Shown: positions 1 to 8,559 of the stretch, one piece after another
Layout: the number at the start of each line of letters is the position of its first letter
Position numbering within the stretch: the stretch's first letter is position 1
Origin: Mycobacterium sp. SMC-8
Lineage (GTDB): Bacteria; Actinomycetota; Actinomycetes; Mycobacteriales; Mycobacteriaceae
Reading direction: 5' to 3'
Assembly (NCBI RefSeq): GCF_025263565.1
Contig: NZ_CP079865.1
Span: 2,418,001 to 2,482,000, forward strand
DNA length: 64,000 nt
Program-made: the position numbers and the translations under genes
The notes under the pieces: model-generated
Told to the model about the DNA's origin: nothing
Database searches by the model: none
Seen by the model: the letters and a program-made list of their open reading frames with translations, nothing else

Positions 1-99
1 ACGCGGACCGGGCCAGTACTGACACACCGGCCACCCACTGCCGACCCTGTGCTCACTACCTCCGCTAACACTGCCGGGGTTTCCGGCGACATCTAGGCT

Positions 100-636
100 G
101 TGAGCGTGCGCAGCAGAATCGTCGTGGGTGCTCTGGGTGTGGCCGCGGCCGGTGTCCTCAGTGCGTCGGGTGTGGCCGCGGCGCAGCCGGCACCGCCCCC
201 ACCGCCTCCGCCCGCCCCGAACATCAACGCCTATCCGCCGGCCAACCCGAAGGACTACGCCGTGCTGGAAGGCACCGCGTACGCGTTCAGCTCCAACGGC
301 CTGACCTGCATGCTGCAGCGCTCCGGCGGTTACGGCTGCAACGGCGTGCTGCCGGGCGCGCCGCAGGGCGCGAACCTGGTCAGCGGTGTCTCCGGTTCAG
401 TGCCGGGATGGGCGTCGGCGCCGGCGCCGATCTTCGGCGGGCCGGTCAACGAGCTGCCACCGAACACGCGACTGAGCTTCGGCACCGTCAGCTGCGGCGG
501 TGACGGCACCCTGACCTCCTGCGTCGACAGCCGCAACCAGGCCGGCTTCGTCGTCAGCCCGGGCGGCTCCTGGATCGTCAACCAGGTGAACCCGCTGCTG
601 GCGCGGCCCGAGGGCACCAACCCGTACTTCAACTAG
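100..636 (+). CDS. Secreted proline-rich hypothetical protein
   Basis: Protein of 178 residues starting at GTG. Residues 1-28 form a typical Sec signal peptide (basic start, alanine/valine core, ending near AAAQP), followed by a run of prolines at about residues 30-40. The mature part has four cysteines (in LTCM, GYGCN, VSCG, TSCVD), which suggests disulfide bonds outside the membrane. It looks like a mycobacterial conserved exported protein, but I recognise no enzymatic domain. It ends 2 bases before the convergent gpsA stop, so the two genes meet tail to tail with no room for a normal terminator. The coding assignment is firm; the function is unknown. Confidence 0.8.
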   Translation: MSVRSRIVVGALGVAAAGVLSASGVAAAQPAPPPPPPPAPNINAYPPANPKDYAVLEGTAYAFSSNGLTCMLQRSGGYGCNGVLPGAPQGANLVSGVSGSVPGWASAPAPIFGGPVNELPPNTRLSFGTVSCGGDGTLTSCVDSRNQAGFVVSPGGSWIVNQVNPLLARPEGTNPYFN

Positions 637-638
637 GC

Positions 639-1664
639 CTAGAACCCCGTGCCGTGCACCTCGTGGCCGGGCTTCTCGGCCACCAACCCGCGGTAGGCCT
701 GCTCGACGGTCGAACCGTGGTTGACCACGCCGTCCACCTCGCGCGCGATCGGCATCGCGATGCCGAACTTGTCGGCGAACTCCATGATCACGCTGGCGGC
801 CTTCACGCCCTCGGCGACCTGGTTCATCGCCGCGATGATCTCCTCGACGGACTTGCCCTGCCCGAGCTGCTCGCCGACGTGCCGGTTGCGGCTGCGCTGC
901 GACGTGCACGTCACGATGAGGTCGCCCATGCCGGCCAGGCCGGCGAACGTGTCGCGGTTACCGCCGACCGCGACCCCGAGCTTGGACATCTCGGCCACCG
1001 CTCGAGCCATCACCATCGCCCGGGTGTTCTCGCCGATCCCGAGGGAGTAGCCCATGCCGACCGCGATCGCGTAGACGTTCTTGAGCGCCCCGGCCATCTC
1101 GACCCCGACCACGTCGTCGGTGGTGTAGGTCCGGAACCGCTTGGTGCGGAACAACTGTGCGAGGTTGGCGGCCAGATGCTGGTCGGGCATCGCGAGCACC
1201 GCGGCCGCGGCGTAGCCCTCGGCGACCTCGCGGGCGATGTTGGGACCGGCCAGGATTCCGGCCGGATGCCCGGGCAGGACCTCGTCGACGATCTGGCTCA
1301 TCCGGTAGTTGGTGCCCTGCTCGAGGCCTTTGACCAGCGACACGACCGGCACCCATGGCCGCAGGTGCGCGGCCAGCTCGGTCAGCACCCCGCGGAACCC
1401 GTGCGACGGCACCCCCATGACGATCACGTCGGCGCACTCGGCGGCCTCGGTGAAGTCGGTGGTGGCGCGCAGCGTGTGCGCCAATTCCACTTCGTCGCCA
1501 AGGTATTTCGAGTTGCGGTGGTTCTCGTTGATGTCGGCCGCAGTCTCCTCCGAGCGCACCCATTGCAGTGTCGGCCCGCGCCGGGCGCAGATAGAGGCGA
1601 CGGTGGTGCCCCACGAACCCCCTCCGAGAACGACGACTCTGGGCTCACGTTGCGCTGGTGCCAT
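639..1664 (-). CDS. gpsA: NAD(P)-dependent glycerol-3-phosphate dehydrogenase
   Basis: Reduces dihydroxyacetone phosphate to sn-glycerol 3-phosphate in the cytoplasm, the entry step of phospholipid synthesis. The 341-residue length is normal for the family. The N-terminus has the dinucleotide-binding loop VVVLGGGSWGTT at about residues 10-21. GAGNIAREVAEG-type substrate/cofactor signature appears as LAGPNIAREVAEG, and the C-terminal half contains GVEMAGALKNVYAIAVG with the conserved lysine, then GLAGMGDLIVTC. ATG start at 1664. In Mycobacterium tuberculosis gpsA also lies close to the YajQ-family gene, which matches the layout here. Confidence 0.96.
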   Translation of the reverse strand: MAPAQREPRVVVLGGGSWGTTVASICARRGPTLQWVRSEETAADINENHRNSKYLGDEVELAHTLRATTDFTEAAECADVIVMGVPSHGFRGVLTELAAHLRPWVPVVSLVKGLEQGTNYRMSQIVDEVLPGHPAGILAGPNIAREVAEGYAAAAVLAMPDQHLAANLAQLFRTKRFRTYTTDDVVGVEMAGALKNVYAIAVGMGYSLGIGENTRAMVMARAVAEMSKLGVAVGGNRDTFAGLAGMGDLIVTCTSQRSRNRHVGEQLGQGKSVEEIIAAMNQVAEGVKAASVIMEFADKFGIAMPIAREVDGVVNHGSTVEQAYRGLVAEKPGHEVHGTGF

Positions 1665-1775
1665 GGGACATCACATTAGGACGAGACCCCCGGTGCGAGG
1701 GCTGGTTTGGAATACGTGCACCAACCCCGCCCTCGCGGCGGCGATAATGGGACTCGACTGCTGAGGGGGTTGCTG

Positions 1776-2252
1776 GTGCCGTTCACGGTGTCGACGGTCG
1801 AGGGTTTCGATCCGCGGAGCCTGACGGGCGCGGCGGCCGATCTGGGCGCCAAGATCGGTGAGCTCGACGAGCTGATCGCGCAGCAGCGCCGGTCCGTGCA
1901 ACGGCTGCGTGGTGCGTGGCGCGGCGCCTCTGGTGAGGTGACCGTCGATCAGGCCGAACAGAATCTGGCCGCGCAGGTGCGACTTCGAGAGCGGCTGGAG
2001 GCGGTGCGCCGCACACTGGATTCCGGTGGCGCGCAATTGGCTCAGGCGCGCGACGGGCTGACCGGGCTGGTGGAGGCGTTACGGGCGTCGGGGTGGACGG
2101 TGACCGACGCCGGTCACGCGATCGCCCCGCAGTTCCCGTCGCTGCTCCGCGGGTTCGAGCCGGGCTTCACCGCGCTGATCCGGCGGCTGTTGCAGTTGTT
2201 CGACCGGATCGATGCCGGCACCGCGGCCGGCCTGCGCGGCGTGCTGCGCTGA
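1776..2252 (+). CDS. WXG-motif helical protein, possible type VII secretion-type substrate
   Basis: Predicted 158 residues from the GTG at 1776, chosen because GAGGGGG lies about 6 bases upstream; an upstream in-frame start at 1707 lacks a clear ribosome site. The sequence is almost all helix and contains LRGAWRGASGE, a Trp-x-Gly turn between two amphipathic helices as in WXG100/ESX-type proteins. It is longer than EsxA/EsxB and I see no clear YxxxD/E export tag. The C-terminal part (LLRGFEPGFTALIRRLL) is also helical. The gene is divergent from gpsA and convergent with the YajQ gene (8-base gap). The type VII link is inference from the motif only. Confidence 0.7.
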   Translation: MPFTVSTVEGFDPRSLTGAAADLGAKIGELDELIAQQRRSVQRLRGAWRGASGEVTVDQAEQNLAAQVRLRERLEAVRRTLDSGGAQLAQARDGLTGLVEALRASGWTVTDAGHAIAPQFPSLLRGFEPGFTALIRRLLQLFDRIDAGTAAGLRGVLR

Positions 2253-2260
2253 GTGGGTCG

Positions 2261-2752
2261 TCAGCGGTAGTTGACGAACTGCAGCGCGACGTCGAGGTCG
2301 GAGCCTTTGAGCAGCGCGATGACGGCCTGCAGGTCGTCCCGCTTCTTCGAGCTGACGCGGATCTCGTCGCCCTGGATCTGCGCCTTGACGCCCTTGGGGC
2401 CCTCGTCGCGGATGATCTTGGTGATCTTCTTGGCGTCCTCGCTGGAGATGCCCTGCTTGAGGGTGCCGCTGACCTTGTAGGTCTTGCCGCTGGGCTGCGG
2501 CTCGCCGGCATCGAAGGCCTTCATCGAGATGTCCCGGCGGACCAGCTTCTCCTTGAACACGTCGACGGCGGCCTTCACCCGCTCCTCGGTCGAGGAGACG
2601 ATCTCGATGGCCTCCTCGCCCTTCCAGGCGATGCTGGTGTCGGTGCCGCGGAAGTCGAAGCGGGTCGACAGCTCCTTGGCAGCCTGGTTGAGCGCGTTGT
2701 CGACTTCCTGGCGGTCGACCTTGCTGACGACGTCGAACGATGAATCCGCCAT
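2261..2752 (-). CDS. YajQ-family cyclic-di-GMP/nucleotide-binding protein
   Basis: Protein of 163 residues, [20 protein letters not shown] at the start and [10 protein letters not shown] at the end, both hallmarks of the YajQ (DUF520/UPF0234) family. Family members have two ferredoxin-like folds and bind nucleotides; some proteobacterial homologues bind cyclic di-GMP, but the mycobacterial role is not settled. Start chosen at the ATG at 2752 because it gives the family N-terminus; a longer reading in frame from 2980 runs through the tRNA and is not credible. The gene reads away from the tRNA-Tyr locus, so 2753-2906 carries two divergent promoters. Confidence 0.93.
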   Translation of the reverse strand: MADSSFDVVSKVDRQEVDNALNQAAKELSTRFDFRGTDTSIAWKGEEAIEIVSSTEERVKAAVDVFKEKLVRRDISMKAFDAGEPQPSGKTYKVSGTLKQGISSEDAKKITKIIRDEGPKGVKAQIQGDEIRVSSKKRDDLQAVIALLKGSDLDVALQFVNYR

Positions 2753-2906
2753 TAGACTCGTCCCTCCCTGGTGGTGTCGGTGCTGGGTCCATCTTGGCCG
2801 CTGCCCGCGACCTGCCGGACACCGCCCCCCACCCGGCGATTTGTAGTCGGGCACCGTCCTCGTTGTATCCTGCTGAGCGCGCTGTGCAGCGCACATGCAG
2901 TACCCC

Positions 2907-2989
2907 GGCAGGTTGCCCGAGCGGCCAATGGGAGCGGACTGTAAATCCGTCGGCTTACGCCTACAGTGGTTCGAATCCACTACCTGCCA
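2907..2989 (+). tRNA. tRNA-Tyr (GTA anticodon)
   Basis: Acceptor stem GGCAGGT pairs with ACCTGCC, the anticodon arm GCGGA-CTGTAAA-TCCGT exposes GTA, and the T arm GTGG-TTCGAAT-CCAC is canonical. A long variable arm (CGGCTTACG region) makes it a class II tRNA, as expected for bacterial tyrosine. The discriminator base is A and no CCA is encoded. A strong terminator follows six bases later. Confidence 0.97.
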
Positions 2990-2994
2990 CGCTG

Positions 2995-3024
2995 ATCAGG
3001 CCCCCTTTCGAGGGGGCCTGATTT
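2995..3024 (+). terminator. Intrinsic terminator of tRNA-Tyr
   Basis: Perfect 12-bp stem ATCAGGCCCCCT / AGGGGGCCTGAT with a TTCG tetraloop, then TTTC. It sits directly behind the tRNA and before the Ddn-like gene. Confidence 0.9.
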
Positions 3025-3069
3025 CGTTGGCGGGAATATCGACCGCAGGCCGAGGCGTCCATACCGGAC

Positions 3070-3492
3070 ATGGACAAACAAGCGTTCGACGAGATGAACC
3101 GCGCGGTGATCGACGAGTTCCGCGCCAGCGGCGGCAAGGCCGGCGGCATATTCGAGGGCAAGCCGCTCGTGCTCGTCCACCACATCGGCGCCAAGTCGGG
3201 CATCGAACGCATCGCGCCGCTGGTCCCGCTGCTCGACGACGGCCGCATCTTCGTGTTCGCCAGCAAGGGCGGCGCCGACACCGACCCCGACTGGTACCGC
3301 AACCTGGTCGCGCATCCGCACGTCACCGTCGAGCTGGGCGCCGAGACGTTTCAGGCCACGGCACGCACATTGACGGGCGCTGAGCGTGACGAGATCTACG
3401 CCAAGCAGGTCGCCGCGGAACCGCAGTTCGGTGACTACCAGACGTTGACTTCCCGGGTCATCCCCGTCGTCGAGCTGGTGCGGTCGAGCTGA
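3070..3492 (+). CDS. F420H2-dependent nitroreductase-family protein (Ddn/DUF385-like)
   Basis: Protein of 140 residues. Hallmarks of the deazaflavin-dependent nitroreductase family are visible: a basic LVLVHHIGAKSGIERIAPLVPL strand region that binds the F420 phosphate, FVFASKGGADTDPDWYRNLVAHPHVTVE, and a C-terminal VIPVVEL strand. Members use reduced F420 to reduce quinones, aflatoxins or nitroimidazoles; the physiological substrate here is unknown. It lacks the longer hydrophobic N-terminus of M. tuberculosis Ddn, so it is probably cytosolic or loosely membrane-associated. Its 3' end overlaps a small minus-strand DUF3349-like reading frame by 35 bases. Confidence 0.88.
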   Translation: MDKQAFDEMNRAVIDEFRASGGKAGGIFEGKPLVLVHHIGAKSGIERIAPLVPLLDDGRIFVFASKGGADTDPDWYRNLVAHPHVTVELGAETFQATARTLTGAERDEIYAKQVAAEPQFGDYQTLTSRVIPVVELVRSS

Positions 3493-3616
3493 TCGCAGCG
3501 TCGGCGTCGCGGCGTCCGTACAGCGCGATCAGCGGGACGTACCCGTGCGCCGGAACGCCCGTGGGCGGATATCCGGCGCGGCAGAAGTCGAGCACCTTGA
3601 GCAACGGGCCAGGCAT
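3458..3616 (-). CDS. Short DUF3349-like protein, probably truncated
   Basis: A 52-residue frame with an excellent ribosome site (GGAGGTGG, 3 bases before ATG). The first 36 residues (MPGPLLKVLDFCRAGYPPTG, then VPAHGYVPLIALYGRR) match the start of the mycobacterial DUF3349 family, whose members are usually about 100 residues. After GRRDADAAISS the family sequence is lost and the frame ends in RRRG, overlapping the tail of the Ddn-like gene. I infer either a C-terminal deletion or a degenerate copy. Function is unknown in any case. The next gene on this strand begins well away, at 5448. Confidence 0.6.
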   Translation of the reverse strand: MPGPLLKVLDFCRAGYPPTGVPAHGYVPLIALYGRRDADAAISSTAPARRRG

Positions 3617-3669
3617 GTCCACCTCCTACGGGTCCAATGTGGCGCCAATGTTCCCGCCGGCGGCCGTCG

Positions 3670-5448
3670 TCAAACCGACGTCGCCGGTGTGATCGTGACG
3701 AGCCGGCCCGGTGAGTACGTGAGCTGGTACAGATTGCCGTCGGGTCCCGCGGCCAGCACGACGGTGGCACCCGCTGCCGGGTCGAAGGTTCGCACATCCC
3801 CGCACGAGGTGTAGTCCGGCGTGCAGGTCAGCGTCCGGATCCAGCCCTGAACGGTGTCGGCGATGAACACCCGGCCCTGGTACACGGCCACCGATGTGAT
3901 CGCCGCGCCGCCGCCGCGCGGATAGGTGAACACCGGATCCGACTTACCTGCGCACCCGGCGGTGCACACGCCCTCCGAGCTCGGCCAGCCGTAGTTGCCG
4001 CCCGCGGTGATGCGGTTGACCTCTTCGAAGCCCGCGTTCCCGACGTCGGCCACCAGCAGCTGCCCGGTCGGGGTGAACGTGAGCCGGAACGGGTTGCGCA
4101 ACCCGTACGCGTAGATGTGCGTGCGCGCGCCGTTGATCACGGGGTTGTCGGCGGGGACGCTGCCGTCGGTGTGCAGCCGCAGGATCTTGCCGTGGATGTT
4201 GCCGAGGTTCTGGGCGTTGGCGCCGACGGCGTTGTCACCGACACCCCAGTACAGCGCGCCGTCGGGGCCGAAACCGAGCGCGCCGCCGTGGTGGTTGGGC
4301 GCCGCTGACAGCGAGGACTCGACCAGGACCTTGTCCAGGGTCGCGGTGTCACCGGTGACGACCAACCGGGCCAACGTGTTTCGGGTGGTGTCGGCGGCGA
4401 CGTACGCCACGTAGAGCCGGCCGTTGGTCGCGAACGCCGGATCGACGGCCAGCCCGGCGATGCCGCGTTCGGAATCCGTGCGCACCGCCAGTTGAATCAG
4501 GGGATCAGCGCGCAGCACGCCGTTCTCCACGACCCGGATCGCGCCGGCCTTCTCGGCGACGAGGATGCGACCGTCGGGCAGGAAGCGGAAATCCACCGGC
4601 GAGGCCAGGCCGTCGACGACCGTGGCGCGGTCGTAGCCGATGAACACGGTCTGTGTGGTGCGGTGCCCGCTGCTACCGAGCAGCCCGAAGGTGAACAAGT
4701 TGAGCAGACCTGCGGCGCCGTGGATGTGGAAGCCGCTGCGGGCGTCGCTGACCGTGACCTGGAACGTGTCCTGCCCCGGATAGTCGTCGTCGGGTGTGTA
4801 GAGGAAGGTGCCGTCGGCGTTGACGACGACGGAGCCGTGCTGGGGCCGGGTCGCGGTATAGGTCAGCCGTGACGAGTCCGGGTCCTGGGCCCGCAGGTCG
4901 CCGACGACCCGGCCCTCGATCACGGTGTCCTCGGCGGGCCGGTGATCCAGTGTGGGCGACGTGTTGGAGAACAGCTTCTCGAAGAAACTCGGCTCCTCGA
5001 CCTCGGCGGCGACTCCGGCGGCGGTGCGGGACGACGGGTCCGGTGACCCGCCCTCGGCACGCGACGTCGTATCCGGACCCTCGCCCTCGGCTTCCGGCTC
5101 CGTCTCGCTGTCAGTTTCGGGTTCGGGTTCGGGTTCGGCAGCGTCGTCGGCCTTCGTGTCCTCCGACTCGGCCTCGGCATCGGCATCGTCGGCCGCGACG
5201 TCGGTGTCGTCCTCGACGTCGTCGGGCTCCTCGGACCCGCCGAGCGACGCTGTCGGGGAGTCGGTGGCCGGTCCCGAATCCGTGCCGTCCGGTGCCGATG
5301 CCGACGAGTTCGTCGTCGGCGTCCCCGGCTCACCCGTTCCCGCGGCCGCCACCGCCGTGCCGGTCAGCAGCGCAGTGCCCACCCCGAGAGCAAACGCCAG
5401 ACCACCGATCCGCCCCACGTGCCGCGCGTACCCGCCCGATCCCCCCAT
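3670..5448 (-). CDS. Secreted glucose/sorbosone dehydrogenase-like beta-propeller protein
   Basis: Predicted 592 residues. Residues 1-35 are a signal peptide of the form YARHVGRIGGLAFALGVGTA shared with many mycobacterial exported proteins. Residues about 35-160 are a low-complexity Ser/Thr/Asp/Glu stretch, probably a flexible wall-spanning linker. Residues about 166-238 form a cadherin/VCBS-like strand domain (HGSVVVNADGTFLYTPDDDY). Residues about 276-592 are a soluble PQQ-dependent sugar dehydrogenase propeller (SPVDFRFLPDGRILVAEK, GGALGFGPDGALYWGVGDN, GLRNPFRLTF). It probably oxidises a sugar or sugar alcohol outside the cell; PQQ use is inferred from the family. Start at 5448 is set by GAGGAGGC just upstream. 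Divergent from the PE-PPE gene. Confidence 0.88.
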   Translation of the reverse strand: MGGSGGYARHVGRIGGLAFALGVGTALLTGTAVAAAGTGEPGTPTTNSSASAPDGTDSGPATDSPTASLGGSEEPDDVEDDTDVAADDADAEAESEDTKADDAAEPEPEPETDSETEPEAEGEGPDTTSRAEGGSPDPSSRTAAGVAAEVEEPSFFEKLFSNTSPTLDHRPAEDTVIEGRVVGDLRAQDPDSSRLTYTATRPQHGSVVVNADGTFLYTPDDDYPGQDTFQVTVSDARSGFHIHGAAGLLNLFTFGLLGSSGHRTTQTVFIGYDRATVVDGLASPVDFRFLPDGRILVAEKAGAIRVVENGVLRADPLIQLAVRTDSERGIAGLAVDPAFATNGRLYVAYVAADTTRNTLARLVVTGDTATLDKVLVESSLSAAPNHHGGALGFGPDGALYWGVGDNAVGANAQNLGNIHGKILRLHTDGSVPADNPVINGARTHIYAYGLRNPFRLTFTPTGQLLVADVGNAGFEEVNRITAGGNYGWPSSEGVCTAGCAGKSDPVFTYPRGGGAAITSVAVYQGRVFIADTVQGWIRTLTCTPDYTSCGDVRTFDPAAGATVVLAAGPDGNLYQLTYSPGRLVTITPATSV

Positions 5449-5636
5449 GCCGCCTCCTCGCGAAAGCACACCGCCTGTCCGAGCACGACGTACACAACTC
5501 ATCGAACTCTAGGCACCGAGCTTCTAGATCACTGCGTTTCGCCGCGTTCCAGCAAAAATCCGTCCTTGGCGTCAGCAAATTGATCTGCCTACACTCGGTG
5601 GGCTTGCAGAACAGCGGCGGCGCTGGAGGGGGACAT

Positions 5637-6932
5637 ATGGGCAAGAAGAGCATCAAGGCAGCGGTATCGGCGGTCGGTACCGCCGGCGTCGCACTGGCCG
5701 GCGCCGCCGCGATCGGCGTCGCGCCCGCGGTGTCGGTCGCTCCTGCGCTGACGGCGTCACTGCATTATCTGCGCGGCACCAGCATCGGCTACCTGCCCAG
5801 CGAGCAGATGTACCAGGACTTCATCGGGAGGGTGATCGACGGCGCCGGAGTGACGCCGCCGGACTCGCCTTACCAGAAAGTCGATTACAACGGCGGTTTC
5901 TGGCCTGTCTCACACGGCGGTTTCCGCGACCTGACGTTCAACAAGTCGGTGCGCCAGGGTGTTGGGGCGCTGGAAGCCCGGGACCCGGCCGCCGGTGATG
6001 TGATCTTCGGATTCTCCCAGGGCGCGGTCGTCGCATCTCAGTACAAGGGCGCGCACACCGGCAACACCTACGTTCTCGTCGCGAACCCGAACCGGCCCAA
6101 CGGCGGTGTGATGCAGCGCTTCAAGGGGATCACTGTCCCGATCGTGGACTTGACCTTCGACGGCGCCACCCCGAACAACGGGGACCTCACCCACGACGTC
6201 GTGCGCCAGTACGACGGGTGGGCCGACTTCCCGACCTATTTGTGGAACCCAGTGGCAATCGCGAACGCGATCATGGGAATCATCTTCGTACACGGCAACA
6301 TTCAGCTTGACCTGACCGCCGGGGAGCTGGAAGACGCCAAGGAGTCCGGGGATTCGGATTACTACCAGTTCGACGCGGACTCCAACACCCACTACTACGT
6401 GCTCAAGACCTATCCGGTGCCGCTGCTGATGCCGGTGGCGTGGCTGCCCGATCCGGTCATCGCCGCGCTGGACGCCCCGCTGCGCAAGTTCATCGAACTC
6501 GCCTACGACAGAAGCGATTACAGCGTGCCGAAGCGCTCCACGTTCTTCGCGCCGCTCACGCCGCCGACCAAGACCGAGCCTGTGGTCGAGGAGCAGTCCG
6601 AGGTGCCCGAAGGTCCGGCGGCAGATACCGACGAAGACACCCAGCGCCGCCGCGATGACGAGGCCGTCGAGATCAGCGAGGTCCAGAACCTCAGCGACGA
6701 GGTCCGAGAGCCCGGCGACGACAGCGCCACCGAGGCGATCGAGGCCGACGATGACGACGTTGCGGACGACATCGACACGTCGGCGGTGGTCGACGAAGAG
6801 TCGGAGACCACCCCGGTCGATGACGGGGCCGGGGAGAGCGACGGGCAGGACGGGCCGGAGGAGTCGACCGAGGACGACGAACCGGCGACGGCGCCGTCGG
6901 ACACCGGTGCCGACGCCGGCGAGGCCGCCTGA
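5637..6932 (+). CDS. PE-PPE-domain serine hydrolase with acidic C-terminal tail
   Basis: Predicted 431 residues from ATG 5637, preceded by GGAGGGGG; a longer in-frame reading from 4869 runs antisense to the neighbour and is rejected. Residues 1-40 are a signal peptide or anchor. The PE-PPE (PF08237) alpha/beta hydrolase fold follows (LHYLRGTSIGYLPSEQMYQDF), with nucleophile Ser127 in GFSQGA. Family members are esterases or acyltransferases acting on mycobacterial lipids. There is no PE or PPE secretion module, so export must use the signal peptide. From about residue 300 on the chain is almost entirely Asp/Glu/Ser/Thr/Pro, predicted disordered. Divergent promoters with the dehydrogenase gene lie in 5449-5636. 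Confidence 0.88.
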   Translation: MGKKSIKAAVSAVGTAGVALAGAAAIGVAPAVSVAPALTASLHYLRGTSIGYLPSEQMYQDFIGRVIDGAGVTPPDSPYQKVDYNGGFWPVSHGGFRDLTFNKSVRQGVGALEARDPAAGDVIFGFSQGAVVASQYKGAHTGNTYVLVANPNRPNGGVMQRFKGITVPIVDLTFDGATPNNGDLTHDVVRQYDGWADFPTYLWNPVAIANAIMGIIFVHGNIQLDLTAGELEDAKESGDSDYYQFDADSNTHYYVLKTYPVPLLMPVAWLPDPVIAALDAPLRKFIELAYDRSDYSVPKRSTFFAPLTPPTKTEPVVEEQSEVPEGPAADTDEDTQRRRDDEAVEISEVQNLSDEVREPGDDSATEAIEADDDDVADDIDTSAVVDEESETTPVDDGAGESDGQDGPEESTEDDEPATAPSDTGADAGEAA

Positions 6933-7527
6933 GGGCACAGGTCCACGAGCAACGATTGCACCTGCCAGAGCCCTGCAGACTTGCTGGATGGTCGCTGTGG
7001 TGGCTTCCAGGCTTGCCCACCGGGGCCGCTCCCAGCCGCGGGGCTAAGGTGCAACGCCCGCCGCTTCTCTCGATTTTGTGCGGATGATTGCAAATCTGGC
7101 AAACATTTCTCAAGAGCTAGATCGGATCTGGGACATCTGATCGAGGCCGCAGATCTGGTACTGGACCTACCTGCTGAACACAATTTCTGCAGTTCAACCA
7201 CTGTGTGTAACGACAATCCCAGATACAAATATGTCCGTATCATCCGGCGTCAACCGGATATGCATACGCTAATGGGAATATCTGGCAACTAAGCATCATG
7301 TGCAACTACCTGCAAATTGGCGGCAGCGAAAGCGGCGCAGCCACCTCCTGCGTGGGCCACAATTACGTTGCGTCCGATGATGTCAGGACGTTGGTTTGAC
7401 CTATCGGGGGTTAGGAATGCCGGCGAAACTTGTAGGAACTGAGCAATCATCAGCAAATCCAGCTGGCTGGGGGTCGCGCTCGGCGGTGATCGCGGTGCGC
7501 CGCCGGCCGGGGCGAGACGGGCGGGGT
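6933..7527. other. Non-coding gap with AT-richer stretch
   Basis: Spans the end of the PE-PPE gene to the chosen start of the LuxR gene. About 7060-7300 is clearly lower in GC than its surroundings and has no credible reading frame; it probably holds the promoter region of the LuxR gene. I saw no convincing terminator hairpin, RNA gene or repeat. Part of 7396-7527 could be coding if an earlier start is used. Confidence 0.5.
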
Positions 7528-8352
7528 ATGTCGACCGAATGCGTGTATCAACGCCCGCTGTCGCCGAGCCCGTTGCGGGATGCGCTGCGCGACGGGGTGG
7601 CATGGCAGTCGCCGCCGACGCAGCCGGCACCGGCCCCGGCAACCACCAATGGTTCGCCGGTCGCCGCGGCGTCCGGCGCCGAGTGCCGGTCGTTGTGTGA
7701 TTCGAGTGTGCTGATCATCGATGACTGCACACTGAACCGGGAGAACCTGGCGGCGGTGTTCAGCAGGAACGGTGCGGGCTCGGTGTGCGTGGCGTGGGAT
7801 CTGCCTTCGCTGTTCACCGCTCTGACCGCCAGCCCGCCGGCACTGGTGCTGCTGAACATCAACACCCGCGACAGTGTGGTGCTGTTGCACGCGGTGTTCG
7901 AGGTCGACCCGCGCACAAGGGTGATCGTGCTCGGCATGGCCGAGGACGATGACGACGGCATCGTCGCCTGCGCGGAGGCCGGCGTCGCCGGATACCACCT
8001 GCGCAACGAATCACTCGACGACCTGCTCACCGTCATGAGCCGGGTTGCTCAAGGGGAGATGCTCTGTTCGCCGAAAGTGTCGGCGATCCTGCTGCGCCGG
8101 CTTTCCAGCCTGGCCTCTCAACGGGAACCGGCGGCCAAGGAACTAGTCCTCACCGCCCGCGAGGTCCAGATCCTTCGGATGCTCGAGCAAGGTCTTTCCA
8201 ACCGCGACATCGCCGACAGGCTCTGCATCGCGGTCCACACCGTGAAAAACCATGTCCACAGCGTCCTCACCAAGCTCGGGGTGGCCAATCGAGCGGAGGC
8301 CGCCGCGCGGTTCCGGACGGTCCGTGTGACCGAGACGGAACCGGCGGACTAG
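7528..8352 (+). CDS. LuxR-family response regulator with atypical receiver
   Basis: Predicted 274 residues from ATG 7528 (GGCGGGG just upstream); starts at 7417 (ATG) or 7396 (TTG) are possible. Residues about 68-185 resemble a receiver domain: SSVLIIDDCTLNRENL holds the acidic pocket, but the phosphoacceptor position is asparagine (Asn110 in LVLLNINTRD). The C-terminal helix-turn-helix is complete (LTAREVQILRMLEQGLSNRD then HTVKNHVHSVLTKLGV), so it should bind DNA. With Asn instead of Asp it probably does not respond to phosphorylation, which fits the absence of a histidine kinase gene nearby. It lies upstream of the UDP-glucose dehydrogenase homologue on the same strand. Confidence 0.87.
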   Translation: MSTECVYQRPLSPSPLRDALRDGVAWQSPPTQPAPAPATTNGSPVAAASGAECRSLCDSSVLIIDDCTLNRENLAAVFSRNGAGSVCVAWDLPSLFTALTASPPALVLLNINTRDSVVLLHAVFEVDPRTRVIVLGMAEDDDDGIVACAEAGVAGYHLRNESLDDLLTVMSRVAQGEMLCSPKVSAILLRRLSSLASQREPAAKELVLTAREVQILRMLEQGLSNRDIADRLCIAVHTVKNHVHSVLTKLGVANRAEAAARFRTVRVTETEPAD

Positions 8353-8509
8353 TCCAGATCTGAGCCGAAATTGGCTCCAACGGTCTATGTACCGCCTGCG
8401 GGTGCCACCGGATAGTGGAGCACGTCGGTCGGATCGTTAGCTACGGCCTCCACGGGATCGTCGCTTCGATCCGGCCGGCACCACTCGCGGGAGAGGGGCT
8501 GCGGTCAAC

Positions 8510-8554
8510 ATGAGTCGTCACAGGTGTTTGCCGAGCTATGCCGAAGGGGTTTGA
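8510..8554 (+). CDS. Possible 14-residue leader peptide (uORF)
   Basis: ATG at 8510 follows GGGAGAGGGGCTGCGGTCAAC, a good ribosome site, and encodes MSRHRCLPSYAEGV before TGA. The stop lies 5 bases before the likely GTG start of the UDP-glucose dehydrogenase homologue, which itself has only a modest ribosome site. Translational coupling is the simplest reading. There is no conservation evidence available, so this is tentative. Confidence 0.35.
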   Translation: MSRHRCLPSYAEGV

Positions 8555-8559
8555 CGGAA

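Noticed and set aside
654..1679. Long plus-strand frame opposite gpsA
   Set aside because: It is the codon-position shadow of gpsA, with Arg/His/Asp-rich sequence, no domain and no ribosome site.
4869..5636. N-terminal extension of the PE-PPE gene
   Set aside because: It runs antisense to the dehydrogenase gene, is Arg/Pro-rich without structure, and a strong ribosome site and signal peptide start at 5637.
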